From the NCBI GenBank assembly GCA_017616695.1, contig JAFZXN010000003.1, positions 1 through 64,000 on the forward strand: DNA of 64,000 bases, in the 5' to 3' direction. Origin of the DNA: Clostridia bacterium (lineage in GTDB: Bacteria; Bacillota; Clostridia; Christensenellales; Borkfalkiaceae). Of the stretch, positions 1 to 7,608 are shown piece by piece (positions within the stretch are counted from its first letter, which is position 1; the number at the start of each line of letters is the position of its first letter). A model generated the notes under the pieces. It saw only the letters and a program-made list of their open reading frames with translations, was not told the origin of the DNA and searched no databases. A program made the position numbers and the translations under genes.

Positions 1-2
1 CC

Positions 3-179
3 ATAACGGAAGAAGAGTTCAACGCGATGAGCCAGAATACGGCTAAGGCCATGTCGGAGTATGACGGCAAGGGTTACGGTATACGTTCTACCAATGCGAA
101 CAGCACCAATACCTACAGTATTTCGTGCAGCGAGATACCCGCAAATTCGCAAAATTCCGCGAACGGAGATGATAATTAA
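3..179 (+). CDS. C-terminal end of an unidentified protein (5' end outside window)
   Basis: An open frame runs in from the left edge and stops with TAA at 177-179, giving 58 residues beginning ITEEEFNAMSQNTAKAMSEY and ending in an Asn/Ser-rich tail (SQNSANGDDN). Such a polar, low-complexity end is typical of a flexible C-terminus. Nothing in the fragment identifies a family. The next gene begins two bases after the stop codon, so the two are probably co-transcribed and the ribosome-binding GGAG of the next gene (165-168) lies inside this one. Function unknown. Confidence 0.6.
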   Translation: MTEEEFNAMSQNTAKAMSEYDGKGYGIRSTNANSTNTYSISCSEIPANSQNSANGDDN

Positions 180-180
180 A

Positions 181-1932
181 ATGAAGAGCGCTTTATCGCG
201 TAAAACGGCATTACTTGCGGCGACCGTCGCGTTCGTCTTGTGCGCGGCGGCGCCTGTACGGCTGATAAAGACGGTGTCGGAAAGGGCGGCGGCGCAAGTC
301 GACTTAACTGGCTCGCCTGTCACTGGCACCGAGGTCTATTTGTCTTCGGAACAAGAAGAAACGACTTATTCCACCGACGACAATTTCAAATACCGCCTTT
401 CGTACCCGTTCGACCGCTCGCCCGATTCATTTGAGGCGTGGGTAAAAATGCCGTACAACTCCGTTGGCGGAGTTATAATGGGCAATTTTTTGCATAACGA
501 AGTGCATTACGGCGGTACTGTCGATTGGGAGATAGACGCAAGCGGACACGTCGTTATACGTTGGAATCTGAATAAGTTTACCTATACGTTTGGCGGAACG
601 CATTTAAACGACGGCGTCAGACATCACGTAGCGGTCGTAAGAGATCCCGCCGCGCATACGTTTTCGCTGTACGTCGACGGCGAGCTTAACGACAGCGTGA
701 ATTGCGTTCAGAAGGATCTTGACAACGCGCTTATGCCTATGAGCGTCGGCGTTGATTATGCGTACAGCACCACGCCGGAAATATATCAAGTCAAAACGCC
801 GTTCGACGGCGATATCATACAGATAACCGTTTACAACGGCGCGATATCAGAGGAACGCATCCGTTCTGATATGCTCGAACGGGAAATAACCGACAGTTAC
901 GGCGGAAAAATACTTGGCAACTGGTATTTCGGCGAAAAGTGGACGAAAAGGGCTGTTTACGACAGCACGGGCAACGGCAACGACGCGTCTTTGCAGACAT
1001 TCGACAAATACGTTGGCTATGCCGACGGGGATTTTGAGTATGATTATTGTTTTGTCGTTATTCCCGACGTGCAGGCTTGCGTTCACAGACGACTCGACGA
1101 CTATATGTCTTCGCTGGCGTGGCTTGCGGATAATGCTACCTCATTGAAAGCCGCTTTTGCATTGCAGGTGGGCGATCTGTCGGATGACGGCAGGGAGAGT
1201 TACCTGTTTAACGACGCGGCGAGAGGGTTAAGTCAGCTTGACGGTATTCTTCCGTACAGCTTTGTTCCGGGTAACCACGATTACGACGACCAATGCCACG
1301 AGAGCCGCGCCTTAACGAGATATAACGCTTATTTTTCTTACGACAAACACAGCCGTATGAAAGGCTTCGGCGGAGCATATAAAAAAGGGTATATGGATAA
1401 CACCTATTACGTCTATGAAGTTTGCGGCGTAAAATACCTTGTTTTGAATCTTGAAATGTCGCCGAGGATGGACGTTATCCGCTGGGCGGGAAGACTTTGC
1501 GAGGCATATCCCGATCATCGCGTTATAGTATCGACGCACGCCTATATGGGGCAGGCGGGAAATCTTCTCGGAGTGAACGACCTTGCGTCTCCCACGACGT
1601 ATCGTTTCAATTACTTCAACGAGATAAATTCCGCCGAAACTCTGTATGACAATCTCATCAAAGTTTACCCGAATATCTTTATGGTGTTTTGCGGCCACGT
1701 CTGTTCGGACGACGTCGTTATCCGCCGTGATATCGGCATAAACGGAAACGTTATAACGAGTATGCTCATAAACACGCAAGCGGCGGTAGCTAAAAAGGGC
1801 ATCGGCGAAGATATCTTCTTCATTCTGAAAATGAATGAAGCGGAAAACATCGCAAGCTGCTGCTTTTATTCGCCGTCGGGCGGCGGCGTATACAACCTGC
1901 AGAATCAGTTCAGACTGAAATTCGCGGGTTGA
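181..1932 (+). CDS. Secreted LamG-like / calcineurin-like metallophosphoesterase
   Basis: The ATG at 181 is chosen because GGAG lies upstream and a signal peptide follows directly (basic start MKSALSRK, then a hydrophobic stretch). The open frame extends upstream but without signal-like sequence. The 583-residue product has a LamG/concanavalin-like beta-sandwich (about 60-230), with the typical DGVRHHVAVV and FSLYVDGEL strands. It continues into a metallophosphoesterase domain (about 290-540). Seen motifs are PDVQ (291), GDLSDDG (330), PGNHDY (362), STHAYM (451) and CGH (504), which form the two-metal site; Gln replaces His in the first motif, as in related proteins. Likely an extracellular phosphodiesterase or phosphatase with a carbohydrate- or surface-binding module; substrate unknown. 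Its end directly abuts a truncated esterase. Confidence 0.82.
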   Translation: MKSALSRKTALLAATVAFVLCAAAPVRLIKTVSERAAAQVDLTGSPVTGTEVYLSSEQEETTYSTDDNFKYRLSYPFDRSPDSFEAWVKMPYNSVGGVIMGNFLHNEVHYGGTVDWEIDASGHVVIRWNLNKFTYTFGGTHLNDGVRHHVAVVRDPAAHTFSLYVDGELNDSVNCVQKDLDNALMPMSVGVDYAYSTTPEIYQVKTPFDGDIIQITVYNGAISEERIRSDMLEREITDSYGGKILGNWYFGEKWTKRAVYDSTGNGNDASLQTFDKYVGYADGDFEYDYCFVVIPDVQACVHRRLDDYMSSLAWLADNATSLKAAFALQVGDLSDDGRESYLFNDAARGLSQLDGILPYSFVPGNHDYDDQCHESRALTRYNAYFSYDKHSRMKGFGGAYKKGYMDNTYYVYEVCGVKYLVLNLEMSPRMDVIRWAGRLCEAYPDHRVIVSTHAYMGQAGNLLGVNDLASPTTYRFNYFNEINSAETLYDNLIKVYPNIFMVFCGHVCSDDVVIRRDIGINGNVITSMLINTQAAVAKKGIGEDIFFILKMNEAENIASCCFYSPSGGGVYNLQNQFRLKFAG

Positions 1933-2408
1933 TAATAAACGACGAATGGGTACCTCTTCGCCACGCCTGGTACACGGGCTCGAGAGCTTCGCTCGGCGAG
2001 CAGACGGTCTCCATGAGCGCGGCTATTACGCTTTTAGACCTGTATCTGGGCGGCGGAAAGGTCGATCTTACCCGCGTATACGCCGCAGGTATATCCATGG
2101 GCGGCTACGGAACGTGGGAGCTTATCTGCCGTCGGCCGGAAGTTTTCGCGGCGGCTATACCCGTCTGCGGGGCGGGGATACCGTCTATGGCGGGAGATAT
2201 TAAGGATATCGCCATCTGGGCTTTCCACGGCGAGGCGGACGACACCGTGCCCGTAAGCGGCACGAGGGATATGGAAAACGCCTTGAAAGCCGTTAACGGT
2301 AACGTAAGAGCCACTTACTTTGCGGGCGTAGGTCATAACTGCTGGCCTAACGCTTACGCGACGGAAGGACTCGTCGATTGGCTGTTGTTACAGCGTAAAG
2401 CGCAGTAA
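1929..2408 (+). pseudogene. C-terminal remnant of an alpha/beta-hydrolase esterase
   Basis: About 159 residues show the C-terminal half of a secreted esterase/PHB-depolymerase-like hydrolase: nucleophile elbow GISMGGYG, acid region HGEADDTVPV and histidine region GVGHNCW. The N-terminal half of the fold, with signal peptide and oxyanion strand, is missing. Homology begins abruptly at INDEWVPLRHAWYTG, only a few codons after the overlap with the stop codon of the preceding gene. The only start available is a TTG at 1929 without a clear ribosome-binding site. I read this as a 5'-deleted gene or an assembly join between two genes. An intact short protein is unlikely because the core beta-sheet would be incomplete, although all three catalytic residues are kept. 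Confidence 0.65.
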
Positions 2409-2435
2409 GTACGAATTATCGCGCATAAGATAAAG

Positions 2436-2476
2436 CGGCTGAAAGAAAGTCGGATTTTAAGACTTTCTTTCAGCCG
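2436..2476. terminator. Bidirectional intrinsic terminator
   Basis: A perfect 16-bp inverted repeat (2436-2451 with 2461-2476, 9-base loop) is followed by TTTT on the plus strand and by A/T-rich sequence on the other side. It lies between the convergent esterase remnant and the minus-strand DNA-repair operon, so it can end both transcripts. Confidence 0.85.
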
Positions 2477-2480
2477 TTTT

Positions 2481-3212
2481 CTATTGAAATTCGGTCATAT
2501 CTTTACGATAGCGGCGGGGTAGGAAATTGTCTTGCAAGCGCTTGTTTTTGCGGCTTTCTATCGATACCGAATCGAAGTAAGTTTTCCACAGCTTTCTGAA
2601 CTGCTCTTCTTCGGTCGATAGATATACGGTCACGGGAGAATCGTTCAAAACGGTCTTTAAACTCTTTCCGTCGTAAACGGCAAGCAGGTTTCTTTTCGTG
2701 TCGTGGATAATGAATTTTTCGCCCGAAAACCTTCTTGCAAAGTGCGGGGCGACGAGATCCACTACGTCGTTGTCGGGCGAAAAGTGCGCGTACAGCCCGC
2801 CCGTACACTCGGCAAAACGCAAAAATCCGTGCATATTATGCACCTCTTTTTTTATCCTTGCGGCAAGGTCGCGGTGGAGTAAAACGTTGTTGTCGGTGTA
2901 GTCGGTAATAACGTTTCTGCGCTCTTTCAAACAGCGATACGCGACAAAAAAGACGACCGTTTCACGCAAGGATTCACAACTTCTCAAAGGAAGAAAAAGT
3001 TCCGATAACAGGCTTATACCGCCACATTTGACTATTCCGCTTCTTACTCTTGCGGCTATTTTTTCGTCCGTTTTTACGTCGATGACTTCCTGATCGAAGG
3101 CAGGCTGAAAGCGCCCCGAATAAACCGCGTCGGGCACCCTTTTTGCGGTAAAGCTGTCGTAAAGACAACACAGTATTCCTTCCTTTGTTCCGTCACAACG
3201 ATAGATAAACAT
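2481..3212 (-). CDS. TIGR03915-family putative DNA metabolism protein (DUF4130)
   Basis: 243 residues, starting MFIYRCDGTKEGILCCLYDSF, match what I know of the TIGR03915/DUF4130 family, which is encoded next to the TIGR03916 radical SAM protein and in some genomes is fused to a uracil-DNA-glycosylase-like domain. The conserved start, the FLRFAE motif and the YAHFSPDNDVVDLVAPHFARRF block are visible. No glycosylase domain follows here, so this is the short form. The biochemical function is not established; a role in DNA repair or base modification is inferred from partnership. It is the second gene of a minus-strand operon, 153 bases after the radical SAM gene, and that gap holds a copy of the dispersed repeat. 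No clear Shine-Dalgarno sequence precedes the ATG. It is probably under the same LexA-controlled promoter. Confidence 0.82.
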   Translation of the reverse strand: MFIYRCDGTKEGILCCLYDSFTAKRVPDAVYSGRFQPAFDQEVIDVKTDEKIAARVRSGIVKCGGISLLSELFLPLRSCESLRETVVFFVAYRCLKERRNVITDYTDNNVLLHRDLAARIKKEVHNMHGFLRFAECTGGLYAHFSPDNDVVDLVAPHFARRFSGEKFIIHDTKRNLLAVYDGKSLKTVLNDSPVTVYLSTEEEQFRKLWKTYFDSVSIESRKNKRLQDNFLPRRYRKDMTEFQ

Positions 3213-3289
3213 AAGAATTAATTGGCACTTTTTCGTGTATTAACAAGATAAAGTGTTGATTTTGCCGAAAGTATTTAGCGCGAAGGCTT

Positions 3290-3365
3290 GAGCGCGTTAA
3301 GAAAACTTGCGACCGAGCCTAAAAATTGCGAATTGCAAATTGCCGATTGCTCGTATAGCGAGCAA
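3290..3365. repeat. Dispersed intergenic repeat, copy 1 (GCGAATTGC type)
   Basis: Between the two minus-strand repair genes lies sequence with the words GCGCGTTAAGAAAA, GCGACCGAGCC and GCGAATTGCAAATTGC, ending in the small inverted repeat GATTGCTCG-tata-CGAGCAATC (3346-3367). The same words recur near 28.2, 34.8-35.2, 52.4 and 56.4 kb, in either orientation. Confidence 0.6.
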
Positions 3366-4619
3366 TCAGAGTTGTCCTCCTATGACCGACGTGGATATCT
3401 CGGGCGAGGAGAACATAGAAAGCTGAACGGCGTTAGTCGAGTTTTCGGCAAGGACGAGCAGGTTTTTGACCGATTGCAGATGCGGCTGACCGGAAAATTT
3501 GCCGTTGCAGGTGATAAAGTGAACGGCCCGTTTCATCACGACGCGCATTTTGTAAAGGTCGTTGAAATCGAGGCGCGAAAACTTTCTTGCGCGCACTATC
3601 TTATTTGCCGTAATAAACCCTATGCCGGGAACTCTTACGAGCATTTCGGGCGGCGCCGAGTTTACTTCCACGGGGAATTGTTCCATGTGTTTAAGCGCCC
3701 AGGCGCATTTCGGATCGACCGTCACGTCGAGGTCTTCGTTTTCAGAGAGTATTTCCGATGCCGAAAACCCGTAAAATCTCAAAAGCCAGTCGGCCTGATA
3801 CAGTCTGTGCTCGCGTAAAAGCCCCACGGGCGCGGTCGGCAGAAGATCGGTATTGGTGTTTGTCGGCACGTAAGAGGAAAAATATACCCTTTTCAAAGCA
3901 AATTTTTTATAAAGTCCTTCGGTAAGCCGTATTATGGCTCCGTCGTGCTCGGGCGAGGCGCCGACTATCATCTGCGTGGTCTGCCCCGCGGGGAGGAACA
4001 ATTTGTTCTTTTCGGCTTTTGCCGCGACGTATTCCGCCGCCATATCGCTCATCGGCGTCAGAATGGCTTTTTTGGACTTTTGCGGGGCGAGAAGTTTAAG
4101 GCTTTTTTCGCTTGGAAGTTCTATATTAAAGCTCATTCTGTCAACGTACCCGCCGGCGCGCTTTAACATAAGTTCGTCGGCGCCGGGTATGCCCTTTAAA
4201 TGGATATAGCCGTTGAACCCGTAAAGTTTACGTAGCCTTACCACCGTTTCGAGGAGCAGTTCCATAGTGTGGTCGGGGCTTTTTTCTATTGCCGACGACA
4301 AAAACAGCCCCTCTATATAGTTGCGGCGGTAAAAACTCATAACGAGTCGGCATATCTCGTCGGGCGAGGCGGAGGCGCGCGGAACGTCGTTACTTCTTCT
4401 GTTCACGCAGTACAAGCAATCGTACACGCACCTATTTGAAAGCAGGATCTTAAGTAGCGAAACGCATCTGCCGTCCTGCGTGAAGGAATGGCATATCCCG
4501 CACATGGCGGCGTTGCCCGTTCCCTTTGCGGTGTTTCGTCTGTCGGAACCGGACGAAGAACACGAAACGTCGTATTTTGCCGATTCGGTAAGTATTTTCA
4601 GTCTTTGCTCGTCCAACAT
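3366..4619 (-). CDS. TIGR03916-family radical SAM protein, putative DNA repair/modification
   Basis: 417 residues with the radical SAM cluster motif C64-VYD-C68-LY-C71, which binds a 4Fe-4S cluster and S-adenosylmethionine. Extra cysteines lie just before it (C20, C40, C43, C52). A helix-hairpin-helix segment (VRVPGIGFITANKIVRA, about 328-344) suggests DNA binding. This layout matches the TIGR03916 family, annotated as a putative DNA modification/repair radical SAM protein whose partner is the TIGR03915 protein encoded next. Near the C-terminus is QLSMF (399-403), resembling the sliding-clamp-binding pentapeptide QL(S/D)LF. GAGGG sits 7 bases before the ATG. The promoter is consensus and overlaid by a LexA box (see separate entries), so SOS induction is likely. 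The reaction catalysed is unknown; repair of a DNA lesion by radical chemistry is inferred. Confidence 0.87.
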   Translation of the reverse strand: MLDEQRLKILTESAKYDVSCSSSGSDRRNTAKGTGNAAMCGICHSFTQDGRCVSLLKILLSNRCVYDCLYCVNRRSNDVPRASASPDEICRLVMSFYRRNYIEGLFLSSAIEKSPDHTMELLLETVVRLRKLYGFNGYIHLKGIPGADELMLKRAGGYVDRMSFNIELPSEKSLKLLAPQKSKKAILTPMSDMAAEYVAAKAEKNKLFLPAGQTTQMIVGASPEHDGAIIRLTEGLYKKFALKRVYFSSYVPTNTNTDLLPTAPVGLLREHRLYQADWLLRFYGFSASEILSENEDLDVTVDPKCAWALKHMEQFPVEVNSAPPEMLVRVPGIGFITANKIVRARKFSRLDFNDLYKMRVVMKRAVHFITCNGKFSGQPHLQSVKNLLVLAENSTNAVQLSMFSSPEISTSVIGGQL

Positions 4620-4640
4620 AAAAAGCCCTCGGTCGATTAT

Positions 4641-4654
4641 CGAACAAATGTTCC
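4641..4654 (-). promoter_or_regulatory. LexA (SOS) box
   Basis: CGAACAAATGTTCC on the plus strand matches the Gram-positive LexA consensus CGAACRNRYGTTYC at every position. It lies about 7-20 bases downstream of the predicted transcription start of the minus-strand promoter, a position where bound LexA would block transcription. I noticed no match of this quality upstream of recA or uvrC in this window. Confidence 0.85.
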
Positions 4655-4667
4655 AAAGTGTAATGAC

Positions 4668-4696
4668 ATTATACTACGAAGCGTTGGCTTTGTCAA
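4668..4696 (-). promoter_or_regulatory. SigmaA-type promoter of the radical SAM operon
   Basis: On the minus strand TTGACA (4696-4691), a 17-base spacer and TATAAT (4673-4668) match consensus at all twelve positions. Such a strong promoter with a LexA box just downstream suggests tight repression with strong induction. Confidence 0.88.
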
Positions 4697-4914
4697 GGGT
4701 GTGAAGCAAATTTTTCAAGGAAATTTTTTCCTGATTTTTTTAAGCTTTAAAAACTCTCGAACTCGCCCGAAAAGCGCGGGCGTAGCTAACTGAAATATCT
4801 TATCAAACGAGGGGCGATACCGTAAACTTGTCGCCGTTTGTCGAAAAAACGGTCGAAACGGTATAAAAAGTCAAAAAAAATACGTTCAAGCTTACAAAAA
4901 TTATTTTTTTGCCG

Positions 4915-4946
4915 TTGACAAGTAAGTTTATTTATGTTAATATAAT
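4915..4946 (+). promoter_or_regulatory. Promoter of the M24 peptidase gene, probably giving a leaderless mRNA
   Basis: TTGACA (4915-4920), 17 bases, TAATAT (4938-4943); TATAAT at 4941-4946 overlaps it at a longer spacing. The start of transcription is expected near 4950-4953, which coincides with the ATG at 4953, and no Shine-Dalgarno sequence is placed to serve it. Confidence 0.75.
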
Positions 4947-4952
4947 TAAGGT

Positions 4953-5984
4953 ATGTTAAGTGCTGATAAATTATATTTAATAACAGATGAGAAACAGGTC
5001 GGCTACCTTACGGGGTACAGAACGGCCGACGGTTACGCCGTAATCGATCACGGCAAAAATCTTTTCTTTATCGATTCGCGGTATTATTACGCCGTAAAAA
5101 AACAGCTCGGCGCCGCGTGGCAGGTAATGCTCGGTTCGTATAAAGAGGCGATGGAATATCTTGCCGCAAAGAAAGAAACGGTCTACGTCGATTACGATTA
5201 TACGACGCTCGCTTTTTCCAAGGCGCTTGAAAGTTACGGCATAAAGACCGCCGATTACTCCGAAGAGATGAAAGCGGCGATGATATATAAGTCCGAAACG
5301 GAGCTTAAATATATCGAAAAGGCTTGCGCTATCGCCGAAAAGGCTTTCAAAAACACGTTAAAAGTCCTAAAAGTCGGCATGACCGAACTCGAAGCAGCCA
5401 CTTATCTCGAAAGCGAGTTCAAGCGCCTCGGGGCGAGCGGCACGTCGTTTGAAACGATAGTCGGCTTCGGCGCGGGTTCGGCAGTTCCGCACCACATGAC
5501 CGGTAAGACGAAATTAAAACCCGAAACGGTCGTTTTGATGGACTTCGGCTGTTTATATAAAGGCTACTGCTCGGATATGACGAGAACGTTCTATTTCGGA
5601 AGTAAGCCCCCGAAGGAATTCGTCAAAGCTTACGACAGCGTTTTAAGAGCGCACGAAGCGACTTACGACGGCATTTACGAAGGTATCCCCTGCGCCGACG
5701 TAGACAAGATCGCCCGCGACGTTCTTACCGCCGACGGTTACGGAAAGTTATTCACTCATTCTTTAGGCCACGGCGTGGGCGTAAATATCCACGAGGCGCC
5801 CGCTTTGTCGCCGAGGGGCAAGGGCGAACTTCATAACGGAATGGTACATTCCATCGAACCGGGCGTATATATAAACGGTAAATTCGGCATAAGAATAGAG
5901 GACACCGTTTGCATGAAGGACGGAAAAGCCCATACGTTTATGAAAGTGACGAAAAAGCTTTTCAAAGTCAAAGTAAAGTATTGA
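4953..5984 (+). CDS. Xaa-Pro aminopeptidase/dipeptidase, M24B family
   Basis: A 343-residue cytoplasmic metallopeptidase that removes N-terminal residues next to proline. The pita-bread catalytic domain carries the five metal ligands D197 (MDFG), D208 (SDMTRT), H273 (HSLGHGVG), E302 (HSIEPGVY) and E316 (IRIEDTV), plus the HEAP motif. The N-terminal creatinase-like domain (about 1-120) is short, as in the 350-residue PepP/PepQ forms of Firmicutes. The gene commonly lies upstream of efp in Firmicutes, as it does here. The promoter -10 box ends about seven bases before the ATG, so the message is probably leaderless. PepP and PepQ cannot be told apart from sequence alone. Confidence 0.88.
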   Translation: MLSADKLYLITDEKQVGYLTGYRTADGYAVIDHGKNLFFIDSRYYYAVKKQLGAAWQVMLGSYKEAMEYLAAKKETVYVDYDYTTLAFSKALESYGIKTADYSEEMKAAMIYKSETELKYIEKACAIAEKAFKNTLKVLKVGMTELEAATYLESEFKRLGASGTSFETIVGFGAGSAVPHHMTGKTKLKPETVVLMDFGCLYKGYCSDMTRTFYFGSKPPKEFVKAYDSVLRAHEATYDGIYEGIPCADVDKIARDVLTADGYGKLFTHSLGHGVGVNIHEAPALSPRGKGELHNGMVHSIEPGVYINGKFGIRIEDTVCMKDGKAHTFMKVTKKLFKVKVKY

Positions 5985-6078
5985 GCCGAAAAACACGAAA
6001 GAACACGTTTTTTACGCTTTAAAAAAGCGAAAAATATATCGTTAAAACAAAAAAATCAAACATAGGAGATAAACAATT

Positions 6079-6639
6079 ATGGTATTAGCAGGCGATTTAA
6101 GAAAAGGCGTAACCATCGAATACGACGGAAAGGTCTGGTCGGTAGTTGACTTTTTGCACGTAAAACCCGGTAAGGGCGCGGCGTTCGTAAGAACTACTTT
6201 GAAAAACGTTATCGACGGCAAAGTTTTGCAGATGACTTTCAACCCCACCGAAAAATTCGAAAACGCCATTATCGAAACGAAGAAAATGACTTATTCGTAT
6301 AACGACGGCGAATTCTATTACTTTATGGACGAAGAGTACAATATGGAACCGCTCGATCACGATCAGGTCGAAGACGCGTTGAAGTGGATAAAGGAAAACG
6401 ATCCCGTTACCGTAAAACTTTATAAGGGCAAAGCTTTCTCCGTAGATTGCGAAAACTTCGTCGAACTTCTCGTGACCGAATCCGAACCGGGCGTAGCCGG
6501 CAATACCGCTACCAACGCCACCAAGAACGCTACTTTGGAAACGGGCGTTACCATTCAGGTCCCGATGTTCGTAAACGAAGGCGATACTATAAGGGTAGAT
6601 ACCCGTACGGGCGAATACATGGAGCGCGTTAAAAAATAA
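6079..6639 (+). CDS. efp: Elongation factor P
   Basis: EF-P binds the ribosome between the P and E sites and relieves stalling at polyproline stretches. The 186-residue length is normal for the family. It has the N-terminal KOW-like domain with the loop KPGKGAAF. Lys32 sits at the tip and corresponds to the lysine modified in Bacillus-type EF-P (5-aminopentanolylation), rather than the beta-lysylated Lys34 of E. coli; no modification genes are seen here. Two OB domains follow, ending in the conserved [17 protein letters not shown] stands 12 bases before the ATG. It follows the M24 peptidase by 94 bases, and a terminator lies just downstream. Confidence 0.95.
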   Translation: MVLAGDLRKGVTIEYDGKVWSVVDFLHVKPGKGAAFVRTTLKNVIDGKVLQMTFNPTEKFENAIIETKKMTYSYNDGEFYYFMDEEYNMEPLDHDQVEDALKWIKENDPVTVKLYKGKAFSVDCENFVELLVTESEPGVAGNTATNATKNATLETGVTIQVPMFVNEGDTIRVDTRTGEYMERVKK

Positions 6640-6648
6640 TCTGTTACT

Positions 6649-6678
6649 GGGGTTGCAAAGGCAGCCCCGTATTATTTT
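6649..6678 (+). terminator. Intrinsic terminator after efp
   Basis: GGGGTTGC (6649-6656) pairs with GCAGCCCC (6661-6668) around a 4-base loop, followed by a T-rich stretch (ATTATTTTT). Confidence 0.65.
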
Positions 6679-6850
6679 TAAGCCGCTTGACGCGACTTAA
6701 AAATAATTATCAATCAGCAATTAGCAATTCGCAGGCTTTGTCGTACGCCGCTATTGCCGCCTGCAAGCATTCGGTGGCGCGGCGTTCGGCAAATATCATA
6801 TATTTGTTCGGCGGTCGTCAGGTCGCTCGACCGATAGCGGTCTGCGAATT
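6679..6850. repeat. Dispersed intergenic repeat region, copy 2
   Basis: This gap before the SDR gene holds the words AGCAATTCGCAGGCTT, TGCCGCCTGCAAGCATTCGG and GGTCGCTCGACCGATAG, each of which recurs in altered form in other gaps of the window (28.2, 34.8, 56.4 kb). No open frame in it looks like a gene. The repeat runs to within about 15 bases of the next start codon. Confidence 0.5.
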
Positions 6851-6861
6851 AATAAATTTTT

Positions 6862-7581
6862 ATGAAGACCGCGCTTATCACCGGCGGGGCGAGGGGTATC
6901 GGCATTGCCGTTGCCGAAAAACTTAAAAATGCGGGATATAACGTCGTCATAAGTTATCACTCTTCGACCGAAAAAGCAAAAGCCTTGCAGGATAAAGGCT
7001 TTTATACCGTTTACGCCGACGTTTCAAACGCCTCGGACGTAAAGAAAATGTTCGGAGAGATAGAACGGCGTTTTCCGCGGCTCGACGTCCTTATCAACAA
7101 CGCGGGCGTGGCGTTAAAGCAAAAGCTTTTTCTCGACGTATCCGCCGAGGAGTTCGACGACGTTTTCAACGTCGACGTCAAGGGCGTGTTTCTGTGTACG
7201 AAAGAAGCCGTCGGATATATGCTCAAAACGGGTGGTACGGGCGACGTTATCAGCGTATCGTCGATATGGGGCGGAGAAGGCGCCTCGTGCGAAGTCGTTT
7301 ATTCCGCGGCGAAAGGCGCGGTCAATATTTTCACGCGCGCGCTTTCAAAGGAGCTTGCCGAAACGGATATCTGCGTTCAGGCGATAGCTCCCGCGCTCGT
7401 GGAAACGGATATGAATGCACATTTGTCTGAAGACGACAAAAAGGCTTTTTTAAACGAAAGGGGGCTTAAAGTCCCGCTTTATCCCGAAGACGTTGCCGAC
7501 GCCGTCTTAAAACTTCTGCAAACGAGGAAGAACGGTGCTGTGACCGTTATCGAAGCCAAAGACAAGATCTACGAAATATAA
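6862..7581 (+). CDS. SDR-family oxidoreductase, FabG-like
   Basis: A 239-residue classical short-chain dehydrogenase/reductase. The Rossmann glycine motif TGGARGIG (7-14), NNAG, a catalytic serine (133 or 134), Y147 and K151 (YSAAK) are all present, so it should be an active NAD(P)H-dependent reductase. Its size and sequence are closest to 3-oxoacyl-ACP reductase. It does not lie with fatty acid genes; it sits 27 bases upstream of glgB, so it may be read with the glycogen operon and have another substrate. No Shine-Dalgarno sequence precedes the ATG; the upstream bases are AT-rich and adjoin a repeat element. Confidence 0.8.
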   Translation: MKTALITGGARGIGIAVAEKLKNAGYNVVISYHSSTEKAKALQDKGFYTVYADVSNASDVKKMFGEIERRFPRLDVLINNAGVALKQKLFLDVSAEEFDDVFNVDVKGVFLCTKEAVGYMLKTGGTGDVISVSSIWGGEGASCEVVYSAAKGAVNIFTRALSKELAETDICVQAIAPALVETDMNAHLSEDDKKAFLNERGLKVPLYPEDVADAVLKLLQTRKNGAVTVIEAKDKIYEI

Positions 7582-7608
7582 ATATCTTGTTTAAATATAG
7601 GTGACTAT

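Noticed and set aside
3288..3818. Plus-strand 176-codon frame opposite the radical SAM gene
   Set aside because: It is antisense to the conserved C-terminal part of the radical SAM protein and starts in repeat sequence.
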